Assembly (NCBI RefSeq): GCF_030271215.1
Contig: NZ_JASNGB010000001.1
Coordinates: forward strand, 4,794 to 68,793
Direction: 5' to 3'
Origin: Deinococcus rhizophilus
GTDB taxonomy: Bacteria; Deinococcota; Deinococci; Deinococcales; Deinococcaceae
DNA: 64,000 bases
Part shown: positions 57,810-64,000 of the stretch, one piece after another
Position numbering within the stretch: the stretch's first letter is position 1
How the letters are laid out: every line of letters starts with the position of its first letter
The notes under the pieces: model-generated
Database searches by the model: none
What the model was told of the DNA's origin: nothing
The model's input: only the letters and a program-made list of their open reading frames with translations
Program-made: the position numbers and the translations under genes

Positions 57810-58219
57810 GCCGCCACCGCCAGCAGCGACCGCAGCTTGGGCCGGGCGTAGACCCAGGGGGTGATGTAGACCTCGGGCCACCAGTAGTTGCCGCGCTGAC
57901 GGCTGATGGGCAGCGAGATCGGGCGCACCCACAGGTGGACGCCGTGCTCCTCCTGAATCCGCTGGAGCGTCGGCTCCACCTCGCCGGTTGGGCAGACCTC
58001 CTCGATCACGTGGCAGGTGCGCCCGCTGGGCAGGCGGCCAAGCCAGCCGGGCACGAACACCAGGCGCGTCCAGCCCTCGCCCGCAGCCTGCGGCGAGACG
58101 GAGTGGCGGAAAAGGCGGCGCTTGCCGAGGCGGGAGGAGAGGTCGAGCGGCTGGCCGTCTACCACGGTGGACAGCGGGCGCTTGAGCGGGTCGAGGATGG
58201 AAGCCTGTGGTACAGTCAT
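57806..58219 (-). CDS. Hypothetical early protein, 137 aa
   Basis: First gene of the tight early run. The ATG at 58219 has GAGG 5 nt upstream. The sequence is beta-rich (WTRLVFVPGWLGRLPSGRTC; HGVHLWVRPISLPISRQRGN) with Trp/Tyr-rich YWWPEVYITPWVYARPK. No family is recognised. A 22-bp hairpin lies 24 bp upstream. Confidence 0.55.
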   Translation of the reverse strand: MTVPQASILDPLKRPLSTVVDGQPLDLSSRLGKRRLFRHSVSPQAAGEGWTRLVFVPGWLGRLPSGRTCHVIEEVCPTGEVEPTLQRIQEEHGVHLWVRPISLPISRQRGNYWWPEVYITPWVYARPKLRSLLAVAA

Positions 58220-58242
58220 GAAGACCTCGAAAGTTCGTAGGC

Positions 58243-58264
58243 GGGCGCGTGTTCGGACGCGCCC
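58243..58264 (+). terminator. Perfect 8-bp hairpin with T-rich tail on the + strand
   Basis: GGGCGCGT-N6-ACGCGCCC is followed on the + strand by TCTTCTTTT, the form of a rho-independent terminator. Transcription of the surrounding genes is on the minus strand, where no T tract follows. It may block antisense read-through toward the switch region, or act as a leader structure for the early operon. Confidence 0.5.
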
Positions 58265-58276
58265 TCTTCTTTTGGC

Positions 58277-58474
58277 TCAGGCCGGGCGAATTCCTTTGGC
58301 CTGCTCGTGACGCGCCTGAGGCGCGGGCGGAGTGATGGGATGAGGGGCCAGCCCCCGGACGTCGAGCCCAGCGGCGGCGGCCCGCTCCAGCACGAAGGCG
58401 CCGAAGTGGTGGGCGATGACTGGACACGGCTCGCGGCGGATGCGGACCTCGGTGATGGAGTTCTTGCGGATCAT
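58277..58474 (-). CDS. Small hypothetical protein, 65 aa
   Basis: Coupled to the Cro-like gene by an ATGA overlap, so it is co-transcribed from the lytic promoter. The N-terminal half is basic (IRKNSITEVRIRREPCPVIA) and the rest is Ala/Pro-rich. It could be a small early regulator. No family is recognised. Confidence 0.45.
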   Translation of the reverse strand: MIRKNSITEVRIRREPCPVIAHHFGAFVLERAAAAGLDVRGLAPHPITPPAPQARHEQAKGIRPA

Positions 58475-58734
58475 GCAGCCCCCTCTTGCTCTAGCAGTTT
58501 TTTGGTAATTGAGGCATCCCAGAGTGCTTCAACTGGTACAGCTAGGGCCTCCGCAATGGGGGCTGCAACGCTGACCACGGCGTCTTCGACGACACCGCGC
58601 TCCTGCTTCTGGATGGTCGAAAGTTTTACGCCAGAGACGTCGGAAAGCTGCTGCTGGGTCAGCTTTCTCCACGCCCTGAGCGTCTGGAGCTGGCTCAGGC
58701 CATAGGCCCTAACAGGTGAGGTTGTCGGCTCCAT
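58471..58734 (-). CDS. Cro-like XRE-family regulator, 87 aa
   Basis: LSQLQTLRAWRKLTQQQLSD with VSGVKLSTIQKQERGVVEDA is a classic XRE helix-turn-helix. It has no second domain, as in Cro. ATG at 58734 is chosen because TAGACT lies exactly 6 nt upstream (leaderless); GTG two codons earlier is unlikely. It stands divergent to the larger repressor across inverted repeats, so it is the probable lytic-side switch protein and first gene of the early operon. Confidence 0.8.
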   Translation of the reverse strand: MEPTTSPVRAYGLSQLQTLRAWRKLTQQQLSDVSGVKLSTIQKQERGVVEDAVVSVAAPIAEALAVPVEALWDASITKKLLEQEGAA

Positions 58735-58740
58735 ACCCAC

Positions 58741-58769
58741 AGTCTAGCAGTCATATTCTAGCAATTCAA
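58741..58769 (-). promoter_or_regulatory. Lytic promoter of the Cro-like operon
   Basis: Minus-strand TTGAAT (58769-58764) and TAGACT (58746-58741) are separated by 17 bp. The -35 box lies precisely in the centre of the TCTAGCA-N6-TGCTAGA operator, so a bound repressor would exclude polymerase. The start codon follows the -10 box by 6 nt. Confidence 0.75.
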
Positions 58770-58776
58770 TGCTAGA
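58757..58776. promoter_or_regulatory. Repressor operator O1
   Basis: TCTAGCA-N6-TGCTAGA is a perfect 7-bp inverted repeat with 20 bp total length. A further half-site TCTAGCA lies at 58743-58749, overlapping the -10 box of the lytic promoter. Confidence 0.7.
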
Positions 58777-58811
58777 GCGGGTGAAGTGTGGCGGATCGGG
58801 AACCTCGTCAG

Positions 58812-58841
58812 TAGCATTACCGTACTAGCAGCCAAATGCTA
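58812..58841. promoter_or_regulatory. Repressor operator O2 and half-site
   Basis: TAGCA-N6-TGCTA (58826-58841) repeats the core of O1 with the same 6-bp spacing, and a TAGCA half-site lies at 58812-58816. O2 covers the upstream candidate ATG of the repressor gene (58836), suggesting autoregulation and favouring the ATG at 58851 as the real start. Confidence 0.6.
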
Positions 58842-59528
58842 ACCACGCCTATGCCCAGACCCCGCGCCAGAGCCAACCAGAAGGTCATCCCCAAATGGGC
58901 AGAGGCCCTAAGGGAGCGGCGCATTGCCCTCGGTCTGTCCCAGGAAGACATCACCGAGAAAACCGCCGACCTGGTGTCACAGCGCAGCGTCTCCGCACTG
59001 GAGACGGGCTCTACCCCCCTGAGCGGAATGGCGATTGGACGCGTCGTCGCGCTCGCACGTGCGTTGGGCTGGACACTGGCCGAGATGCAGCGGGCCACCG
59101 GGGTAGATCTCGGCATTGCAGAGGCATCCACGGTCGGCGAGGGGAGCGCGGACGTCTATCCCCTCTCTGCCGCACTCAACCCCGAGAAACCCGGCGGGGC
59201 GATTGACCATGAGGCCGTGGTGCCCGGCGTCGAGCAGCCCCTGCTGCTGCGGGCCGACACCGATGAGATGCACGGCACCACCCCGGCCAGCATTCGTCCC
59301 GGCGATTACCTGCACGTCGACCGCGCCCACACCACGCTCGAAGAGGGCCGCGTCTACGTCGTCACCGACGCCGACGGCCCCCACGTTCGCCTCTACACCA
59401 CCACTCGCCTTGGCGCGGTCTTCCGCGCCGAGAACCGCCAGTACGAGGACATCCCCGCCCAGGAAGCGCAGGTGGTCGGGCTGGTGGCTGGCGTGACCAG
59501 CGACTACAACCCTCAACTGCTCAACTGA
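58836..59528 (+). CDS. cI-like repressor with degenerate S24-like C-terminal domain
   Basis: Residues about 20-80 form an XRE helix-turn-helix (WAEALRERRIALGLSQEDIT; SQRSVSALETGSTPLSGMAI). The C-terminal 120 residues resemble a LexA/S24 fold (PGDYLHVDRAHTTLEEGRVY, VVTDADGPHVRLYTT), but where the catalytic Ser should lie the sequence is RADTDEMHG, and no Lys is seen at the partner position, so self-cleavage is unlikely. ATG 58851 is a likely alternative start because 58836 lies inside an operator. Its stop overlaps the next ATG (TGATG), pairing it with an intact S24 protein. Confidence 0.8.
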   Translation: MLTTPMPRPRARANQKVIPKWAEALRERRIALGLSQEDITEKTADLVSQRSVSALETGSTPLSGMAIGRVVALARALGWTLAEMQRATGVDLGIAEASTVGEGSADVYPLSAALNPEKPGGAIDHEAVVPGVEQPLLLRADTDEMHGTTPASIRPGDYLHVDRAHTTLEEGRVYVVTDADGPHVRLYTTTRLGAVFRAENRQYEDIPAQEAQVVGLVAGVTSDYNPQLLN

Positions 59529-60010
59529 TGGAGGTTTCCCTCGTGCAGTCGTACTTTTTGCCCAAACGTTATGCCCCGAGCAAAGCCCCGGTCTTGGGGT
59601 TAATCAGTGCCGGAACACCGCTCGACCCGTCTCCGTTCTCCGTGCGCAGGCGGATGCCCATTCCACCGGGCTTCCGCCGCTTCGGAATGTTCGTGCTCCA
59701 GGTGGACGGCGACAGCATGACGCTGGCGGACGGCACTGGGATCACCCACGGCAGCTTCGTGCTGGTTGACCGCAAGGACCTTCTCACGGACCAAGGGCAC
59801 ACGTTCGCTTTCCAACTGCCAGACGGAACGATGGTGGTCAAGCGACTACGGCTATTCCAGGGACGCCCCGCGATGTACAGCGACAACGCGGCGTACCCTC
59901 CCGTGCAGATTGACCCCAGCATCCGCAATTGCGGGCGCGTCTACGCGGTCAGTCAGGACGGTCGGCGTTGGGAGTTGACGCGGTACCGGGGGTGGGGAGG
60001 GACGAGTTAG
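59528..60010 (+). CDS. Stand-alone S24/UmuD-like peptidase, 160 aa
   Basis: The protein is a LexA-type autoprotease without DNA-binding domain. LGLISAGTPLDP (about 23-34) matches the Ala-Gly cleavage region of LexA/UmuD. VDGDSMTL gives Ser63, and TMVVKRLRLF gives Lys105. Length is near that of UmuD. It is translationally coupled to the repressor, whose own S24 domain lacks these residues. It may sense RecA filaments and act on or with the repressor; that is inference. No error-prone polymerase (umuC) follows. Confidence 0.8.
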   Translation: MEVSLVQSYFLPKRYAPSKAPVLGLISAGTPLDPSPFSVRRRMPIPPGFRRFGMFVLQVDGDSMTLADGTGITHGSFVLVDRKDLLTDQGHTFAFQLPDGTMVVKRLRLFQGRPAMYSDNAAYPPVQIDPSIRNCGRVYAVSQDGRRWELTRYRGWGGTS

Positions 60011-60012
60011 CG

Positions 60013-60600
60013 ATGGGGTACTACACGGTTGTCGTCCCAGACACGAGGGATGTCTACGGTATTCAGCGGTTTGCTGGAAGGCTCGAAGTGTCTGGGGAGT
60101 TCAGTCGGCATGGCCAGGATGAAGCGGCCTGTTACCTGACGTGGCCAGACGACGAGGTCCCCCTGGAATATGCCGAGCGTGTCGCTCAAGGCCTGAGCTG
60201 TTTTGAAGAAGATGTTGCTGTCTACAAAGACATCGTCGAGCGCCCCTACCGCTTCCAGCCGCAACCCCTTGACCACGGAAATTTGGTGCGGGTGTTCAAC
60301 GAAGGCATTCGCCGCGGCTACTTCGAGCCTGCAGAACCGCTTCCTCTTCCGGAAGCGACCTTGCGAGCGGTTAAGTCACTTCAGCGGGAAGGAAGGCTCA
60401 GTCGACAGTTGGAGGTGGAACTCCAGGACGACGGCGTGGAAATCACGGCCTTCGTTTCGCCAAACATCCGCAAGTGGGGCCGCCTCCACGAAGAGGTCTA
60501 CGAGGCTGTGGAGGGGACTGGAAGGCCGGACTTCCTCGTGACCTTGAAGATGGTCGAGCGTGACGTGCAGTGGGGACCGCTGCCGGGGGTCGTGCGATGA
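60013..60600 (+). CDS. Hypothetical lysogeny-side protein, 195 aa
   Basis: ATG at 60013 follows the S24 stop by 2 bp. It is a mixed alpha/beta protein (GYYTVVVPDTRDVYGIQRFA; PLEYAERVAQGLSCFEEDVA) with a C-terminal VELQDDGVEITAFVSPNIRK and a GWGP-like end. It is encoded with the repressor, so it should be expressed in the lysogen. Codon and base composition are less GC-rich than the lytic genes. No family is recognised. Confidence 0.6.
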   Translation: MGYYTVVVPDTRDVYGIQRFAGRLEVSGEFSRHGQDEAACYLTWPDDEVPLEYAERVAQGLSCFEEDVAVYKDIVERPYRFQPQPLDHGNLVRVFNEGIRRGYFEPAEPLPLPEATLRAVKSLQREGRLSRQLEVELQDDGVEITAFVSPNIRKWGRLHEEVYEAVEGTGRPDFLVTLKMVERDVQWGPLPGVVR

Positions 60601-60761
60601 GTGTGGCCGCCTCTTGTATCGGCGAGATGGTGCAGCGCAGTCTCCCATTCCCTTCGCTGAAGTGGGTGCTCGAGCCTGCGTTGCGGTTTCCCTCGGAGGC
60701 CAAGGCCTCGTTTCTCACGCTGCCCGGCGGCGCCAGCATGATCGGCGTGTGTGCGGGTTAG
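60597..60761 (+). CDS. Possible small protein, 54 aa
   Basis: ATG overlaps the upstream stop (ATGA) and the frame ends 9 bp before the next gene's start, which fits operon style. The peptide (SVAASCIGEMVQRSLPFPSL onward) has no clear domain. It may be real only by position. Confidence 0.35.
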   Translation: MSVAASCIGEMVQRSLPFPSLKWVLEPALRFPSEAKASFLTLPGGASMIGVCAG

Positions 60762-60769
60762 GAGACGCC

Positions 60770-61399
60770 ATGAAGAAGTTGCTTGCCATGACCGCCCTCT
60801 GCCTCTCACCTGCGCTGGCCGAGCCGGTCGCACCTGCCGCCCTCTTCAATCCTTCAGCCCCCCAACTGAAAGCCGCCTGCGATGACGGCTACGCCGCCGT
60901 GGAGATCGGCGTCGATGCGCCCTTGCCCAAATACATCTACACCCTGGCCGGGACGTTCGGGGACGGCTACAGCCTCCAAACTGTGCAGGGGAGCATCCTG
61001 AGCCACTGTCACGCGCAGGCCAGCGACCTTGCGGCAGTGCCTGACGTGACGAAGCTCTCCCGGCTGCTCGTGGTGATGCTCAGCGGCAGCGGTCCCAGCG
61101 AACGCCTGGAAGACACCAAAGCCTGGGCTGCGGCGCTCAGCGTCCGGGACAAGGCTGGGAAGGAGCTTGTGCGCCTCTCCCCTACCCAGCAGATCGAGGC
61201 TGACCCCCGGCACTGGCGCGTGAACTGCGCGTCGCGCGTGTGCACCTGGCGGGGCGCGAACTTCTACACCTTCGACCTCACCAAGCTGCCCGCCGCCACC
61301 CGCGACCAAGCCATGAAGGGAACGTCGGTCGCGGTCATCGTCAATGGTGGCAACGGCATCGAGACCTTTACCGTGGACACGACTCAGCTTGGCCGATGA
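60770..61399 (+). CDS. Secreted hypothetical protein, 209 aa
   Basis: GGAGA 5 nt before the ATG at 60770 and a signal peptide (MKKLLAMTALCLSPALAEPV) define the start. The mature protein has a conserved-looking Cys set (C37, C75, and CASRVC near 165) that could form disulphides, and beta segments (SRLLVVMLSGSGPSERLEDT; TSVAVIVNGGNGIETFTVD). It is probably exported by the lysogen. No family is recognised. Confidence 0.65.
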   Translation: MKKLLAMTALCLSPALAEPVAPAALFNPSAPQLKAACDDGYAAVEIGVDAPLPKYIYTLAGTFGDGYSLQTVQGSILSHCHAQASDLAAVPDVTKLSRLLVVMLSGSGPSERLEDTKAWAAALSVRDKAGKELVRLSPTQQIEADPRHWRVNCASRVCTWRGANFYTFDLTKLPAATRDQAMKGTSVAVIVNGGNGIETFTVDTTQLGR

Positions 61400-61418
61400 C
61401 GCTGCTAAGCGGAACCCA

Positions 61419-61439
61419 TTGTCTCCCTCAGGGACAATT
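61419..61439 (+). terminator. Hairpin downstream of the secreted-protein gene
   Basis: ATTGTC and GACAAT flank TCCCTCAGG, with inner TCCC/GGGA pairing, about 20 bp after the stop at 61399, followed by TTTG. It would end the repressor-led transcript and separate it from the next unit. Confidence 0.45.
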
Positions 61440-61452
61440 TGTGTATCAGCCA

Positions 61453-61481
61453 GAGACAGTACGAATCGGGAGGGGTAAAGT
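61453..61481 (+). promoter_or_regulatory. Candidate promoter for the DUF6414-integrase unit
   Basis: GAGACA (61453-61458) and TAAAGT (61476-61481) are separated by 17 bp. The ATG at 61490 follows the -10 box by 8 nt. The -35 box is partial (GACA matches). Confidence 0.45.
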
Positions 61482-61489
61482 GGCTTTAT

Positions 61490-61711
61490 ATGGACGCGAC
61501 GAAACCCGACGCTGCCGCACGCATGGGCGCTGTGCTGTCGTCACTGGTCGAGGCCGTCGAACAGAGTGTGGCCCGCGCTGGGCTGAGCATGGCGGATGTC
61601 GAGCGACTGGTCGCTCAGGACGAAGACGCGACCAAGTACCGCCGAGCCGAGCTGGAGACGCGGCATGAGCAGCGCGTCCAGGCCATCCATCGGAAGTGGC
61701 AACGGTACTGA
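61490..61711 (+). CDS. Small helical protein, 73 aa
   Basis: ATG at 61490 is favoured by the nearby -10 box. The product is helical and charged (MGAVLSSLVEAVEQSVARAG; DATKYRRAELETRHEQRVQA). It overlaps the DUF6414-like gene by 47 bp. Its role is unknown; it could be a partner of the following protein. Confidence 0.55.
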   Translation: MDATKPDAAARMGAVLSSLVEAVEQSVARAGLSMADVERLVAQDEDATKYRRAELETRHEQRVQAIHRKWQRY

Positions 61712-62540
61712 CCCGCGCGAGATCATCTATCTGGACCGGGGGCGACTGCTCTCTTATGCTTCGCAGCTCTTCGACGGCGTCACCGTCATGCGGCGGCTGC
61801 TGGAAGCCAGTCAGCATGGGGACATCATCTCCACTCTGGAGCGCGAGCGCGAGACCTCGAAAGAAGCTCGGCGCACGGGCAGCGCGGGCCTCAACCTCGG
61901 CGCGGAGCTGAAAGGCGAGGCCGAACGCACCGAGGGCGAGCGCACCCTGACCAAGACAGGCGGGGACCAGAAACTCGACCTGGCTTACACCGCCCTGCTG
62001 GAGGAGAAGGCTGAACTCGATAACGTGCTCCTGATCGTCGAGCGAGAGCTGGAGCAGCGCGGTCTGCTGACCGACTTTGATGGCAGTGCTGCCTCCGGAC
62101 TGGTGCGCTTTCAAGGCTCCCTCTCCTTCGTGGACTGGACAATCTTGCAGAGCGTGATGGCCGACTTCGACACCTTCAATAAGGCGTTTGGGGGGGCGAC
62201 CCAGGGCATGAAAGCTCAGGATGCCCGAGCCTTTGCCAAGCTGCTGAAAATCCTGTCGCTCAGTGACATTACGGCCCACATGACCGCCCAAGAGCTCACG
62301 ATTACGTCACCGCTCAATCCGGAGCACCTCACGCTCACGCTTGAGCAGATGCGTGCGGTCTACTTGCCTCAGGAGATTGAAGCGACGCTGTTGGCCTTTA
62401 TGCCGCCTCCTGCGACGACCCCACATACCCGCACCGGAATTGGCGCCAGCATCAACTTTGAAGAGGTGTTGGGCATCTTCATGGGCGAGACCGATCACAC
62501 CGTTCAGCCTGTAGCGCTCTACGTGCAGCTCCGACCATGA
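61665..62540 (+). CDS. DUF6414-like protein, 291 aa
   Basis: ATG at 61665 has GGAG 7 nt upstream. The start of the conserved part, EIIYLDRGRLLSYASQLFDG followed by VTVMRRLLEAS, is the signature I associate with DUF6414 proteins of unknown function, which often begin with such a Y-L-D...S-Y-x-SQ motif. The body has an LDLAYTALLEEKAELDNVLL helix and SFVDWTILQSVMADFDTF. It is coupled to the integrase (ATGA). It could be a defence or regulatory cargo gene. Confidence 0.6.
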   Translation: MSSASRPSIGSGNGTDPREIIYLDRGRLLSYASQLFDGVTVMRRLLEASQHGDIISTLERERETSKEARRTGSAGLNLGAELKGEAERTEGERTLTKTGGDQKLDLAYTALLEEKAELDNVLLIVERELEQRGLLTDFDGSAASGLVRFQGSLSFVDWTILQSVMADFDTFNKAFGGATQGMKAQDARAFAKLLKILSLSDITAHMTAQELTITSPLNPEHLTLTLEQMRAVYLPQEIEATLLAFMPPPATTPHTRTGIGASINFEEVLGIFMGETDHTVQPVALYVQLRP

Positions 62541-63952
62541 CCCGCCCTGCCGCCCTCTACATCCGTGTCTCCAGCCACCTCCAGGCTCGCGACGACCGAT
62601 ACGGCCTCGCCCGCCAGGAGGCCGAGACCCGCGCCTATGCCGCCCGCACCGGCCTGAGCATCCCCGACGGCGCCCTGTACACGGACGTCATCACCGGCCG
62701 CAGCGAGACCCGCGACGGCCTGGAGCAGCTCAAGGCCGACCGGCAGCGCTACTCGGCCATCATCACCAGCGAAGCCGATCGCCTGGGCCGCACGCCCCTC
62801 GCTGGGCACCGCATCCTCGAGGAGCTGCTCGGCCTGGGCCTGCACGTCCATAACGCCACGGACGGCCAGTACGACCCGGACGACGACTCCAGCGTCCTGA
62901 CCTTCGACATGCGCATGGTGATCGCCCACCAGGAGCTGCGGAGCATCAAGCGCCGCATGCTGGGAGGCAAGCTGGCCGCCGCCGAGAAGGGCGAGATCAT
63001 CCCCCACGGGTGGCGCTGCTACGGGTACCGGCAGGCCTACGAGCTGGAGGGGGGCCGTCCGATCCGGCGCATCGAGGTGGACGAGGTGGAGGCGGCGGTC
63101 GTGCGGGAGATCTTTGAGCGGCTCATCCGGGGCGACACGACGGTCACCATCGCCGACGACCTGAACGCCCGGGGGGTGCCCAGCGCGATGAACTCCGTCT
63201 GGCACCCACAGCGGCCCTGGTACATGGCCCGCAACACGGCCTACAAGGGCGAGGCCCGCATGACCCTTCGGCACGCCAAGCGGGAGTTCACCTTCCCGGT
63301 CCCCCCTATCGTGGACGAGGACACTTGGCAGCTCGCCCACGACAGCCTGCGCCGCAAGCCCATCAAGCACACCGAGACCTTCTGGCTGAACGGCCTGCTC
63401 CGGTGCGCCGAGTGCGGGGGGGCCATGAGTGGAACGAACACCCAGGCCAACCGCACCAGCTACCGCCACTACCGCTGCTCCCGAGCATTCAAGCACCGGC
63501 ACTACGGGGACGTGCCTCCCTGCACACAGCGCACGCACTACCGGATGAACGACCTGCACGAGCATGCCAACCGGATCGTCCGCGAGATCGCCGAGCACCC
63601 CGAGCGGTATGCCGGGCAGGCGGCACCGACTCCCCCCGACCACAGCCGAGCACTGAAGGAGATCGCCCGGCTGGAAGGCCAGCTCAAGCGCTACCTCACC
63701 GACTACCAGCGCGAGCTGCTGACCGGCGACGAGTACGCCGGGCTGCGGGACACGGCGCGGCGGCGGCTGGAGGAGCTGCGGACGGAGGTGGCGCCGCCGA
63801 AGGTGGTCACCCTGCCCAACACGACAGCCGCCCTCGAAGCGATTGGGCGGCTGGTGCAGGAGGGCGTTCCCACGCGGGAGGTGCTGCTGCGCTCGGGCAC
63901 ACGCCTAAGCATCGCGCCAGGCGGAGTGCTGGACGTGGTGCTGCGGGTATAG
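62537..63952 (+). CDS. Large serine recombinase, phage integrase, 471 aa
   Basis: The N-terminal catalytic domain starts ALYIRVSSHLQARDDRYGLA, with Ser12 as nucleophile, and includes SEADRLGRTPLAGH and the long helix with RSIKRRMLGGKLAAAEKGEI. The recombinase domain follows (HGWRCYGYRQAYELEGGRPI; VREIFERLIRGDTTVTIADD). A zinc-ribbon has CAECGGAMSGT and further Cys near 310-335. A C-terminal coiled coil ends the protein. It catalyses attP x attB integration. Excision would need a directionality factor, not clearly identified. The attachment site probably lies just past its 3' end. Confidence 0.9.
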   Translation: MTRPAALYIRVSSHLQARDDRYGLARQEAETRAYAARTGLSIPDGALYTDVITGRSETRDGLEQLKADRQRYSAIITSEADRLGRTPLAGHRILEELLGLGLHVHNATDGQYDPDDDSSVLTFDMRMVIAHQELRSIKRRMLGGKLAAAEKGEIIPHGWRCYGYRQAYELEGGRPIRRIEVDEVEAAVVREIFERLIRGDTTVTIADDLNARGVPSAMNSVWHPQRPWYMARNTAYKGEARMTLRHAKREFTFPVPPIVDEDTWQLAHDSLRRKPIKHTETFWLNGLLRCAECGGAMSGTNTQANRTSYRHYRCSRAFKHRHYGDVPPCTQRTHYRMNDLHEHANRIVREIAEHPERYAGQAAPTPPDHSRALKEIARLEGQLKRYLTDYQRELLTGDEYAGLRDTARRRLEELRTEVAPPKVVTLPNTTAALEAIGRLVQEGVPTREVLLRSGTRLSIAPGGVLDVVLRV

Positions 63953-64000
63953 GGAGGGGCGTTAGTTTCCTAACTCGATCTCGCTGACTTGAAACAGCAG
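63953..64000. other. Region after the integrase, possible attachment-site flank
   Basis: The 48 bp contain GTTAG-TTTC-CTAAC (63971-63984), a short inverted repeat, in sequence more AT-rich than the integrase gene. Serine-integrase prophages usually have an att core near here, but none can be defined without the second copy. Confidence 0.3.

Noticed and set aside
42804..58173. Near-identical 17-mers GTCTACCGTGGTGGACA (42804) and GTCTACCACGGTGGACA (58157) as a shared operator
   Set aside because: The second copy is inside a coding region (STVVDG) and the first has no promoter features nearby; two mismatched copies of a palindromic GC-rich word are not enough.
59528..60010. UmuD of an error-prone polymerase operon
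   Set aside because: No umuC-like gene follows; coupling to the repressor and the prophage context favour a switch role.
1..64000. CRISPR array or insertion sequence
   Set aside because: No regularly spaced direct repeats and no transposase-like protein or terminal inverted repeats were seen on either strand.
1..64000. Identifiable attL/attR or attP core
   Set aside because: No convincing direct repeat between the integrase end and the left side was found by eye; the prophage probably extends beyond the window on the left.

Overview
The window reads as most of a temperate siphovirus genome, probably an integrated prophage, in a Deinococcus-like host. The host call rests on four things: very high GC throughout; a DdrA/Rad52-like protein whose N-terminus resembles deinococcal DdrA; several genes with a TANNNT-type -10 box only 6-8 nt before the start codon, as in the leaderless transcripts typical of Deinococcus; and heavy use of GTG starts with ATGA/GTGA overlaps. 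The phage call rests on a contiguous set of terminase, portal, protease/scaffold, capsid, head-tail, tail, lysis, replication, repressor and large serine integrase genes. Neither attachment site could be identified, so the left boundary is open.

Layout. 1-1570 (+): a small operon ending in a DUF3560 protein. 1.6-4.3 kb: short accessory genes with visible promoters, including two small helix-turn-helix proteins. 4.3-7.6 kb (-): lysis region with membrane proteins, an M15 peptidase endolysin and a secreted protein. 7.97-9.65 kb (+): a membrane-anchored protein and an O-antigen polymerase/ligase-like protein, inserted against the tail operon as probable lysogenic-conversion cargo. 9.6-28.3 kb (-): tail fibre/spike genes, distal tail genes, a 2475-residue tape measure with an embedded cysteine-peptidase-like domain, two moron-like genes, the G/GT chaperone pair with a GGGAAAA -1 frameshift site, and the major tail protein. 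28.3-38.4 kb (-): head completion, major capsid, decoration, protease-scaffold, portal, and large and small terminase.

38.6-42.8 kb (-): five tightly overlapping genes upstream of terminase encode two ParB/Srx-like proteins, two PP-loop (PAPS-reductase-like) proteins and a cupin-like protein. One adjacent pair matches the IbrA/IbrB family combination. A tRNA-like element and a lipoprotein gene follow. 44-58.2 kb (-): early genes for DNA metabolism, namely a VRR-NUC nuclease, a DnaQ-like exonuclease, an ASCH protein, a DNA methyltransferase-ParB fusion, a replication protein carrying an iteron-like cluster (candidate origin), an HNH-AP2 endonuclease and the DdrA-like annealing protein.

58.3-64 kb: the lysis-lysogeny switch. 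A Cro-like gene (-) faces a cI-like repressor (+) across TAGCA/TGCTA inverted repeats. The repressor is followed by a separate UmuD-like S24 protein, lysogeny-side cargo (a secreted protein and a DUF6414-like protein among others) and the serine integrase. The two strands therefore divide into lytic functions (almost all -) and lysogenic or cargo functions (mostly +).
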